The notes below the pieces were generated by a model. The model had not been told where the DNA came from. It saw only the letters and a list, made by a program, of their open reading frames with translations, and did not search any database. 10,831 bases of DNA, from positions 12,883 through 23,713 of the forward strand of contig WQRT01000018.1 in assembly GCA_009786625.1 (NCBI GenBank). Reading direction: 5' to 3'. Source of the stretch: Treponema sp. GTDB taxonomy: Bacteria > Spirochaetota > Spirochaetia > Treponematales > Breznakiellaceae. Of this stretch, positions 1-6,760 are shown piece by piece. The first letter of the stretch is position 1; the number at the start of each line of letters is the position of its first letter. Position numbers and translations under genes: made by a program.

Positions 1-1220
1 GTCAATTTGAAAATAGGCATCGTCAGGCTTTTAGCGAGCCTTCCTGTAACGAGGCTTGTACCCGCAATAATAACCAAAAGCGCGAAACCGGAAATAATCC
101 CGATGATAAAAATCACACTTCCAATTGAATCAAGTGTTGACTGCCTCGTGTCCATAATATTTTTTTCGATATGCAAAGCAGGCGCGATTACTTCATCCAT
201 ATCGATGACAACGGTGAAACACCACGGAATATTTTTTAATCCGTAATACGCGATAAATTTTTCAGTGCCGTCCAGTACAATGCGCTCAATGCCGTAATTG
301 CCGCCTATCATTCTTTGCGCAGTTTCACGCGGGAAGGACGCGCTCTCAAGAAGATTCTCACGGATCATGCGGCCGTTTGCGTCTCTTTGAATATTGTTTG
401 AGATAATCACTTCGCCTTTTTCGTTGACCATAAAAGCGTAACCGGTTTCGCCGATTACAGTACCGACGACAACATCATTAAGCGTATCAAGAAAAGAACC
501 CATACCGGCGACACCGGCGATATTTCCGCCCGCGTCGTAAAAAGGTTTCGCGCATGTTATGGCAAGTCCGCGCCCGAGATAATCCTCGAAAACATCTGTC
601 CAGACAAGACCGTTTGCCGCTTTTGCGTTAATGTACCACATACGCGTTCTGCAGTTAAAGTAAGGGGTTTTTTGCGCGGAATCAGGATCGGCGCAAACTG
701 TTATTCCGGCTTCAGTGCCGATGTAAGTTGTGCCTACGCTTTTATTATTGGTTTGAATGGCGAGCAGTAAATCCTGTATATTCGCCATCAGCTCAATTTC
801 ATTTCTTACGTCGGAGTAATTGGTGTTATCTGAAATTTGCACCATTACGGTTACCCGGCCTTCCGTATTTGAAGTATCGGGATAGGAGATACTCCTCCGG
901 CCGTATGCGCCTGGATTGGATCTAATATTAGTCGCAGTCTGCGATATTATATTGATATGTTCCGCGATATTGGCGAATTTTTCATCGCTGACTGCGGCTT
1001 TACTTTCAGCCAGACGCAGAAGAGTGTACTCGATCTGTCCTATGAGCGCTTCTTTCGCGTCATTGGCGGCGGAGATACCCAGGATATTGCTTGCCGTTAT
1101 TACATTCTGCCTTATAACATAAAGCCCGGTTCCTATTATGATTACTGCCATTAATACAATCGCAATTACGATAAAAAGCGTATTATTTCTGATTTTGCGA
1201 AAAATGGAATTGTAAGCCAC
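1..1220 (-). CDS. Cache-HAMP transmembrane sensor, probable methyl-accepting chemotaxis protein (3' end outside window)
   Basis: The frame is open from a GTG at 1220 to the window edge, giving 406 codons with the C-terminus missing. The GTG is chosen because GGAGG (1231-1235) lies 10 bases upstream; the nearby ATG at about 1238 stops after three codons. Membrane segment 1 is residues 14-36. A large extracytoplasmic region follows to about residue 360. Membrane segment 2 is about 366-391, followed by the first residues of a HAMP linker (GRLAKSLTMP). The external part looks like a double Cache domain: a distal module with RMWY at 193-196 and GVAG at 236-239, and a proximal module with GETGYAFMVNEKGEVI near 258-273. 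Family knowledge: such proteins bind small molecules outside the cell and signal through HAMP to a chemotaxis output. The signalling module is not visible, so a histidine kinase or cyclase cannot be excluded. The Asp usually following the GVxG element in amino-acid-binding Cache domains seems replaced (GVAGMGS). Confidence 0.85.
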   Translation of the reverse strand, partial: MAYNSIFRKIRNNTLFIVIAIVLMAVIIIGTGLYVIRQNVITASNILGISAANDAKEALIGQIEYTLLRLAESKAAVSDEKFANIAEHINIISQTATNIRSNPGAYGRRSISYPDTSNTEGRVTVMVQISDNTNYSDVRNEIELMANIQDLLLAIQTNNKSVGTTYIGTEAGITVCADPDSAQKTPYFNCRTRMWYINAKAANGLVWTDVFEDYLGRGLAITCAKPFYDAGGNIAGVAGMGSFLDTLNDVVVGTVIGETGYAFMVNEKGEVIISNNIQRDANGRMIRENLLESASFPRETAQRMIGGNYGIERIVLDGTEKFIAYYGLKNIPWCFTVVIDMDEVIAPALHIEKNIMDTRQSTLDSIGSVIFIIGIISGFALLVIIAGTSLVTGRLAKSLTMPIFKL

Positions 1221-1230
1221 TTACTTTATT

Positions 1231-1235
1231 CCTCC
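1231..1235 (-). promoter_or_regulatory. Shine-Dalgarno site deciding the GTG start of the Cache sensor
   Basis: GGAGG on the minus strand lies 10 bases before the GTG at 1220. It supports a non-ATG start for the sensor gene. Confidence 0.6.
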
Positions 1236-1303
1236 ATAAAACCTGCAAAAAAGCCGACTTCAACGGGTGTATCTGGCTGTAACGTTTCTATTACCTATAC
1301 CAC

Positions 1304-1309
1304 ATTATA
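1304..1309 (-). promoter_or_regulatory. Possible -10 element for the Cache sensor gene
   Basis: A perfect TATAAT on the minus strand sits in the AT-rich gap (1221-1353) between the MOSC-MogA gene and the sensor, about 84 bases before the GTG. No good -35 is seen 16-18 bases upstream. A second weaker element, TG-G-TATAGG, follows a few bases downstream. The region is so AT-rich that a chance match is likely. I see no convincing terminator for the upstream gene here. Confidence 0.3.
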
Positions 1310-1353
1310 ATAAAAATATAATAAAAAACTAGTTACCTGTGGAAAATTTTTTG

Positions 1354-2289
1354 CTATTTACAATCCGAAATTCTGCCTGTAAGAACATCAAGACCGTGTC
1401 TAATTTCTTCCATTATGAATCCTAGATTTTCGCGTACAGCCTTTGGGCTTCCCGGCAGATTGATGATAAGAGTTTCTCCCCTGATCGCCGCCGCGCATCG
1501 GCTGAGCATCGCGCGTTTTGTGACTGCCATGCTTAAACACCGCATCGCTTCCGGAATACCCGGCACAAGCCTGTGAGAGATCGCAGCCGTCGCTTCCGGC
1601 ATGCAATCCCGCGGCGAAAAACCTGTTCCGCCTGTTGTAAGGATAAGATCGGCAAGGCAATTATCGCAGATTCTTATTAATTCCTTTTCGATATTATCCC
1701 GATCGTCAGCTAACAGGGTATATCCTGAGGCGGCATAGCCTGAGGCCTCGGCAATTTCGCGTATTATCCCGCCGCTTTGATCTTCGCGCTCTCCTCTTGA
1801 TCCTCTGTCGCTCGCGGTAATTATCCACACGCGGTATTTATGCGCGCGCGCATCATCCGTTTTACAGATTGAAATCTCATCGCCTGATGCGATAAAACCG
1901 CCGCGGATAACTCTTGCGAAAACGCCTTCTCGCGGCATGATGCAGTCGCCCATTCTGTTGTAGATTGCGCAGCGGCTTACACATTCTTTTCCGATTTGGG
2001 TTATCTCCAAAATCACGTCAGAACATTCAAGAATCGTTCCTGTTGAAAGAGAACGAAGATCAATTCCCTGCACAACAAGGTTTTCGCCGAAATCACCGTT
2101 TTTTACATCCGCGCCTTTTTCGCGGAACTCTTCGATCTTTTGATGAGAAAGAAGGCTTACCTGCCTGTGCCAGCGGCCGGCGTGCGCGTCTCCATCGATA
2201 CCCCAGCCTGTTATAAACCGCGCTCTTCCGGCATCGCGTTTCGCTGTGCCTTTTTCCACGCTGGTGCAGACCGCAAGAATTTTTCCCAT
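1354..2289 (-). CDS. MOSC domain - MoaB/MogA fusion protein (molybdopterin adenylyltransferase-like)
   Basis: This 311-residue protein has two domains. Residues 1-143 form a MOSC domain: the N-terminal GIDGDAHAGRWHRQVSLL block (30-47), NGDFGENL (64-71), and the cysteine-rich part with C103, C107 and C116. MOSC domains are predicted sulfur- or metal-sulfur-handling modules. After a short linker, residues 152-311 form a MoaB/MogA domain with the molybdopterin-binding motif TTGGTGFSPRD (208-218), PEAT (221-224) and LPGSPKA (278-284). MogA-type proteins activate molybdopterin by adenylation before MoeA inserts the metal. It is the only adenylyltransferase candidate in the window, so it probably completes the pathway of the neighbouring moe/moa operon. 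The start is supported by the conserved MOSC N-terminus, although there is no Shine-Dalgarno sequence. The gene is separated from moaA by a gene on the opposite strand and has its own promoter. Confidence 0.9.
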   Translation of the reverse strand: MGKILAVCTSVEKGTAKRDAGRARFITGWGIDGDAHAGRWHRQVSLLSHQKIEEFREKGADVKNGDFGENLVVQGIDLRSLSTGTILECSDVILEITQIGKECVSRCAIYNRMGDCIMPREGVFARVIRGGFIASGDEISICKTDDARAHKYRVWIITASDRGSRGEREDQSGGIIREIAEASGYAASGYTLLADDRDNIEKELIRICDNCLADLILTTGGTGFSPRDCMPEATAAISHRLVPGIPEAMRCLSMAVTKRAMLSRCAAAIRGETLIINLPGSPKAVRENLGFIMEEIRHGLDVLTGRISDCK

Positions 2290-2294
2290 AATAT

Positions 2295-2323
2295 ATTATA
2301 CCACTTAAATACTGTAATGATAA
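2295..2323 (-). promoter_or_regulatory. Extended -10 promoter of the MOSC-MogA gene, very close to the ATG
   Basis: On the minus strand TTATCA (2318-2323, 4 of 6 matches to TTGACA) is followed after 17 bases by a perfect TATAAT (2295-2300). TGG directly before it makes an extended -10. The ATG is at 2289-2287, so transcription starting about seven bases after the -10 would begin at or next to the start codon. No Shine-Dalgarno sequence would fit in such a transcript. Confidence 0.55.
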
Positions 2324-2396
2324 GCGAATTAATATGCCGCATCGTTTTTTCTTATAGACCATTTATTAATAATTTGATACATTTTTAATTATTATA

Positions 2397-3332
2397 ATGA
2401 AAATTTATTTAATAATATTTTTAATCACTTTAGTCTTTCCCGATACAGCCGCGGCTGAAGACTACAGGCGTCCGCTGATTGACGCTCTTTACAATAATGA
2501 TTTTGGAACAATTGACAATATATTAAGATCTAATATAAGAACGATGACCGATTCCGATAAAAGACTTGTGATGAATTTCGTGATGAATTATTCATCAGGC
2601 GATAACACATTAAGAGCTTGCCAGTTAATGCTCTCTTACGATATCCGTCCATCAGGATTTGATTTATTTACGGCGGTTAACAGGAACAGACAGAATAATG
2701 TGATTCACTTTTTACTGCAAAACGGCGCTGTTCCAAACGGCGAGATTCTGCTTTTATCAATGGCAAGGCAGAGGTTTGACATTGCGAGGCTATTTATAGA
2801 AATGGGAGTTAATGTAAATTATCAATATCCGCTGACAAGAATTAATGCTGACGGAATGACGCCTCTTTTATATGCCGCCCTTTACGAAAATTACGAAATG
2901 GTTCAATTACTTGTTGAAAACGGCGCAAATATAAATGCGCGTAACGCGGAAGGTGATACAGCCTTATCCATCGCCGGAAATAAAAACAACAGAGCGATAT
3001 ACAATTTTCTGCTGGAAAACGGCGCGGTAGAGCAGTTCAATACAGTAACGCAGCAGCCAGCCGCGGGTATTACCGATATGCAAATTATAACATTTCAGAC
3101 GGGATCGTATCAGCTTACAGGAAGCGGCAGGTATATAAGATTTACAGGGACTTCCGTTTCCGGCACAATTAATTTAATTGATGTTCAAAACACTATGTCG
3201 AGTAACGGAGTATATAGAATTGCCGGAAACACAATCACGATATCAGTTGATGGGCAGACTTTGCTTTACAGGCAGATTTCAAATGAATCATTTACAGGAA
3301 ACGGAGAAACGTGGATCAGGCTGAGAAATTGA
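2397..3332 (+). CDS. Exported ankyrin-repeat protein with C-terminal beta-rich domain
   Basis: This 311-residue protein is the only plus-strand gene. Residues 1-20 form a signal peptide: Lys2, a hydrophobic stretch, and a likely signal peptidase I cut after TAAA. There is no lipobox cysteine, so it should be periplasmic or secreted. Ankyrin-type repeats run from about 23 to 215. The best are 152-184 (DGMTPLLYAA... NGANIN) and 185-215 (EGDTALSIAG... ENGA); the earlier ones are degenerate. Residues about 228-311 are rich in Thr, Ser and Gly and look all-beta (GSYQLTGSGRYIRFTG, then ...GNGETWIRLRN). I recognise no catalytic motif. The ankyrin part suggests protein binding; the partner is unknown. 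The start fits the signal peptide, but there is no Shine-Dalgarno sequence upstream, only AT-rich DNA. It is convergent with moaA (7 bases between stops) and divergent from MOSC-MogA. Nothing links it functionally to cofactor synthesis. Confidence 0.85.
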   Translation: MKIYLIIFLITLVFPDTAAAEDYRRPLIDALYNNDFGTIDNILRSNIRTMTDSDKRLVMNFVMNYSSGDNTLRACQLMLSYDIRPSGFDLFTAVNRNRQNNVIHFLLQNGAVPNGEILLLSMARQRFDIARLFIEMGVNVNYQYPLTRINADGMTPLLYAALYENYEMVQLLVENGANINARNAEGDTALSIAGNKNNRAIYNFLLENGAVEQFNTVTQQPAAGITDMQIITFQTGSYQLTGSGRYIRFTGTSVSGTINLIDVQNTMSSNGVYRIAGNTITISVDGQTLLYRQISNESFTGNGETWIRLRN

Positions 3333-3345
3333 TTCTTTTTCAGCC
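3319..3345. terminator. Hairpin over the convergent stop codons of the ankyrin gene and moaA
   Basis: GGCTGAGAAA (3319-3328) pairs with TTTTTCAGCC (3336-3345), giving ten base pairs with one G-U and a 7-base loop. It spans both stop codons. It could act on transcripts from either side as a terminator or a 3'-end stabiliser. Neither strand has a U-run after the stem, so it is not a textbook intrinsic terminator. Confidence 0.4.
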
Positions 3346-4335
3346 GCCTATCGCCGACATCCCTTCGCTGTGCTTTTCTTTTCTGCCGTATACGCTCGAA
3401 AGCGAATGAAAACGCGGTTTACAAGCGGCAAACTCAGCAATCCGCTGCGCGATCCCGCTGTCGCTTTGTCCGTTACGCGCCATTTCTCTGATATCAAGGC
3501 TCATATCATCTGAAAGGCACAGTTTTAAAAGGCCGTCCGATGTCAAGCGCAGTCTGTTACAGGTCTCGCAAAAGCCGTGTGTTATTGCGTTTATAAAACC
3601 TATCTTTCCCGCAAAATCTTGCAGACTGTAGTAAAGCGCAGGACCGTTACCCGAAATACCGTTAAAAGGAACAAGCTTGCCGAATGTTTTTTCAATTTTC
3701 TCCGCGACCTCCGCTCCCGGTACGGATTGGAACTCTGACGCTGAACCAAGAGGCATAAGTTCAATAAATCTAACAATTATATTCTTATCTTTCGCAAGCG
3801 CGGCGATTGGAATTATTTCTTCTTCGTTAAATGAACAAACCGGTACGCAGTTTATTTTAACATTTATTTTTTCATTAAGAAGCTGTCTGATTAGTGAAAG
3901 AATCATATCAGGCGTATGAGCCGCTTCACACCGCGTTATGCGCATATATCTTTGCGCGTCAAGCGCGTCAATACTGATATTTATACCATCAGGGAGTGAA
4001 ATATTTTTTTCCACTTCATCAAGATACCTGCGCAGCAAAAGCCCGTTAGTGGTCAGCGTAACGTTTTCAATTCCATTTACAGCTTTAAGTTTTTCGAGAA
4101 AAGAAGCGCATCCTTTCCGCAGTAAAGGCTCTCCGCCTGTTACTTTTATACGGCTTATTCCCAATCCCGCCATGATTTCCGTTATACGCAGAATTTCCTC
4201 GAAAGTAAGAATATCGCGGTGAGGTTTCCACTCCACTCCATTGGAAGGCATACAATAAACACAGCGCAAATTACAGCGGTCGGTAACAGAGATGCGTAAA
4301 TAATTCAGTTTCCTTCCGAAAGAATCAATTAACAT
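3340..4335 (-). CDS. moaA: GTP 3',8-cyclase MoaA (radical SAM)
   Basis: MoaA is a radical SAM enzyme that converts GTP to 3',8-cyclo-7,8-dihydro-GTP, which MoaC turns into cyclic pyranopterin monophosphate. All hallmarks are present in 331 residues: the N-terminal 4Fe-4S motif C21-x3-C25-x2-C28, the SAM-binding TGGEP (66-70), the second cluster C256-x2-C259-x13-C273, and the C-terminal Gly-Gly (330-331) needed for activity. The frame is open further upstream (to 4419), but the family starts at MLIDSFGRKLNYLRIS, so the ATG at 4335 is chosen. It overlaps the end of moaC by 11 bases, suggesting translational coupling. GGGAGG at 4350-4355 is the only Shine-Dalgarno sequence, with a long 14-base spacing. 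It is the last gene of the tup-moe-moa operon. Confidence 0.96.
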   Translation of the reverse strand: MLIDSFGRKLNYLRISVTDRCNLRCVYCMPSNGVEWKPHRDILTFEEILRITEIMAGLGISRIKVTGGEPLLRKGCASFLEKLKAVNGIENVTLTTNGLLLRRYLDEVEKNISLPDGINISIDALDAQRYMRITRCEAAHTPDMILSLIRQLLNEKINVKINCVPVCSFNEEEIIPIAALAKDKNIIVRFIELMPLGSASEFQSVPGAEVAEKIEKTFGKLVPFNGISGNGPALYYSLQDFAGKIGFINAITHGFCETCNRLRLTSDGLLKLCLSDDMSLDIREMARNGQSDSGIAQRIAEFAACKPRFHSLSSVYGRKEKHSEGMSAIGG

Positions 4336-4801
4336 AAAGCCCGCTCTTTCCTCCCGACTTTTCGCATAACCGGATATTACCGATAACCATGCCTTTATCC
4401 AGAGCTTTACACATATCATAAATTGTCAAAAGCGCGGTGGATACGCCTGTAAGAGCTTCCATCTCCGCGCCTGTTTTGCCGGAAAGTTTCACCTCACACG
4501 ACGCTTCAATTTCTTTTTTACTTTCGTTGACAGAAAAATCCACCGCGCATTTGTCAAAGTTAAGAGGATGGCAAAGCGGGATAATATCAGCGCATTTTTT
4601 AGCAGCCATTATTCCTCCTATGCGCGCGACTCCAAGCACATCGCCTTTTTTTGCGGTGCCGCTAAGAACAGCGCTCATCGCTTCGTTGTTCATGGAGATG
4701 ATGCCTTTAGCCAATGCGGTACGCGCGGTAATTTCTTTTTCAGAAACATCAACCATTACAGCGTTACCCTTTAAATCAAAATGTGTTAATTCGTTCGGCA
4801 T
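4325..4801 (-). CDS. moaC: Cyclic pyranopterin monophosphate synthase MoaC
   Basis: MoaC rearranges the MoaA product to cyclic pyranopterin monophosphate, the first stable intermediate of molybdopterin synthesis. The 158-residue length is normal. Conserved blocks are KKGDVLGVARIGGIMAAK (51-68), LCHPL (76-80), EMEALTGV (113-120) and DMCKALDKGM (129-138). Residues matching the E. coli active site (K51, H77, E112, D128, K131) appear here as K52, H78, E113, D129 and K132, each one position later. The start has a good Shine-Dalgarno sequence, AAGGAG, 6 bases before the ATG. The gap to the upstream MoeA fusion gene is 15 bases, and the 3' end overlaps moaA, so the pair that builds the pterin ring is made together. 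Confidence 0.97.
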   Translation of the reverse strand: MPNELTHFDLKGNAVMVDVSEKEITARTALAKGIISMNNEAMSAVLSGTAKKGDVLGVARIGGIMAAKKCADIIPLCHPLNFDKCAVDFSVNESKKEIEASCEVKLSGKTGAEMEALTGVSTALLTIYDMCKALDKGMVIGNIRLCEKSGGKSGLYVN

Positions 4802-4816
4802 AATTATCTCCTTTAC

Positions 4817-6751
4817 TTACATATTAATGTAAACAATCTCTCCTGATCTATTCCATGTATATGCGTTCAACGGATGTCCTAGTTCCGCAAGTTTTTCATG
4901 GAAGTCCCTGTTTTTAAGCGTATCAATGAATATTTCTATTTCTTTTAGATTTAAAGAATCCGCACGGACGGCGAAATCGTATTCTTCTTCTCCCATCGCG
5001 ATAAAATCAAGATCAAGCGCTTTTGCGGCTGACGCGATTCCCATAGCGGCATCAGCGCCGCCGCTTTGTACGGCCGCGGCAGCCGCCATGTGAGTCGCGG
5101 CTTCTCTTGAATAGCCGTCTATTTCCGCGCTGTCAATTCCTTCCTTCTTTAACAGATGATCCAATAACAGTCTTGTCCCTGCTCCTCTCTGCCGGTTGAT
5201 AAAACGGCAGCGGCGAAGATCCACTAATGTTTTTATTTTAAGCGGGTTCCCCTTCTTAATGATAAGTCCCTGAACACGCCCGACCCCTTTAATTAAACAT
5301 ACATCCATTCCATTTAATATTTTTTTTATCCAGCTAATATTGTAAACGCCGGTCTCTTCGTCTAACAGATGAACAGGGGCGATATGGCACTCGCCGCGTT
5401 TAAGAGATAAAAGCCCCGCCATACTGCCTGCATGACAGCTAACAAGATTGATGCCGTTGCCGCAGGACATCATGTCCGCGATTACATCAAGAATTAAATC
5501 GTGGCTGCCGTTTACGATCAGTGTGCGGTCAATTTCTTCTATGGAACGGTATAACTCAATCTGCGCCTTTTCTCCGGCTTCAATTCCTTCGCTTCTTTGA
5601 TCTATCACGCAAAAACCGTCAGCTCTTACAAGCGACATCGCGGCTCCAGCTCCTCTGGCGAGAGGAGATGCGACAAGTAAGCCGTTTACCTTCCCGGCTG
5701 TTATGCGCACATACTCTTTGTGTTTCAACGAAGAAACAATTCTTCTTGATATTACCGCTTCTGTTTTTTTTAATGTCTCCTCTCTTCTTCCGGTAAACAT
5801 TGACAGTACGGGAGAAGCGAAAGTTTGATAGGAAAGCCACGCTGACACAGGGTAACCGGGCGTTCCGATTACAGGTTTACTGTTTACTTTAGCCAGAATC
5901 ACAGGCTTTCCGGGTTTCATCGCAACCCCGTGAACTATCACTTCGCCGATTTCGCGTAACACTTGTACGGTAAAATCTTCCGTTCCCGCGCTTGATCCCG
6001 CGTTTATCAGCACCATGTCATATTCAATTGCCGCTTTTTGAACTGCGTCTTTTAATTTTTCAAAATTATCCGCAACAGGAGCAAAACGCGACGCTTCTCC
6101 CCCGCTTTGTTTAATAAGCGCTTCAAACATTCTTGTGTTTGACTCAATTATTTCTCCCGCTTTTGGATGCCCGCCTTCTTTCAGTGAGGAAGCATCAATG
6201 ATTTCCGTTCCTGTTGGAAAAACCGCGATTTTTGGTTTTGAAAAAACTTCCACGCAGGTAATGCCGCCTGAGAAAAGCACGCCAATATCTATCGGCCTTA
6301 TTCTGTGCCTTCCGGGAATTATCATTTCACCCGCGACAATATCTTCGCCGACAGGCCTTATATGCTGCCAGCTTGAAACTGCCTCCATAATTTTTACATC
6401 TTCACTGCCGTCAATCTGAATAAGATCCTCTGCCATGATAACCGCGTCATACGGCGCGTTTACAGGATCTCCCGTATCGACAATTTTAAAATCCATCCCC
6501 GCTTTCAGAGTGACAGGAGATGATTCACGCGCGCCGTTTGTGTCCTTCGCGTTTACGGCAATACCGTCCATCGCGGCGGCATTGAAAAGCGGAGAACTGA
6601 AACGAGCATAGACCGCCGCGCGTGTTACGCGATCAAGGCTGTCTTCAACGGGAATTATTTCAAATTTTGGCATAACATCAAGCGCGGATAAATATTTACT
6701 GAGCGCTTCTTCAACGGGGATATTGCTTAAATACAAATTACGATTTGCCAT
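4817..6751 (-). CDS. MoeA - periplasmic-binding-protein-like fusion (molybdopterin molybdenumtransferase family)
   Basis: This 644-residue protein has two parts. Residues 1 to about 405 are MoeA-like: FNAAAMDGIAV (56-66), DTGDPVNAPYDAV (92-104), PTGTEII (179-185), SSAGTEDFT (253-261), KPGKPVIL (279-286) and GTPGYPVSA (296-304). E183 and D259 or E258 occupy the positions of the E. coli catalytic Glu188 and Asp259 region. Residues about 412-640 form a PBP-like domain (the family Pfam calls PBP_like), with a hinge-like INRQRGAGTRLLLD segment (518-531). MoeA inserts molybdate or tungstate into adenylated molybdopterin in the cytoplasm. The extra domain resembles metal-oxyanion-binding proteins but has no signal peptide, so it acts inside the cell, perhaps binding oxyanion or pterin. 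AGAGGA lies 4 bases before the ATG, inside the end of moeA. The gene directly follows a normal moeA, so the two are paralogues with probably different tasks. Confidence 0.93.
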   Translation of the reverse strand: MANRNLYLSNIPVEEALSKYLSALDVMPKFEIIPVEDSLDRVTRAAVYARFSSPLFNAAAMDGIAVNAKDTNGARESSPVTLKAGMDFKIVDTGDPVNAPYDAVIMAEDLIQIDGSEDVKIMEAVSSWQHIRPVGEDIVAGEMIIPGRHRIRPIDIGVLFSGGITCVEVFSKPKIAVFPTGTEIIDASSLKEGGHPKAGEIIESNTRMFEALIKQSGGEASRFAPVADNFEKLKDAVQKAAIEYDMVLINAGSSAGTEDFTVQVLREIGEVIVHGVAMKPGKPVILAKVNSKPVIGTPGYPVSAWLSYQTFASPVLSMFTGRREETLKKTEAVISRRIVSSLKHKEYVRITAGKVNGLLVASPLARGAGAAMSLVRADGFCVIDQRSEGIEAGEKAQIELYRSIEEIDRTLIVNGSHDLILDVIADMMSCGNGINLVSCHAGSMAGLLSLKRGECHIAPVHLLDEETGVYNISWIKKILNGMDVCLIKGVGRVQGLIIKKGNPLKIKTLVDLRRCRFINRQRGAGTRLLLDHLLKKEGIDSAEIDGYSREAATHMAAAAAVQSGGADAAMGIASAAKALDLDFIAMGEEEYDFAVRADSLNLKEIEIFIDTLKNRDFHEKLAELGHPLNAYTWNRSGEIVYINM

Positions 6752-6760
6752 TTAATCCTC

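Noticed and set aside
7..1154. Plus-strand open frames across the sensor gene
   Set aside because: They have no family features or ribosome binding sites and lie antisense to a continuous Cache-domain frame. The same holds for the other short frames opposite moaA, moaC, both moeA genes and tupA-C.
4336..4419. 28-residue N-terminal extension of moaA from an ATG at 4419
   Set aside because: It overlaps moaC in another frame, has no family resemblance, and MoaA proteins begin at the residue encoded at 4335.
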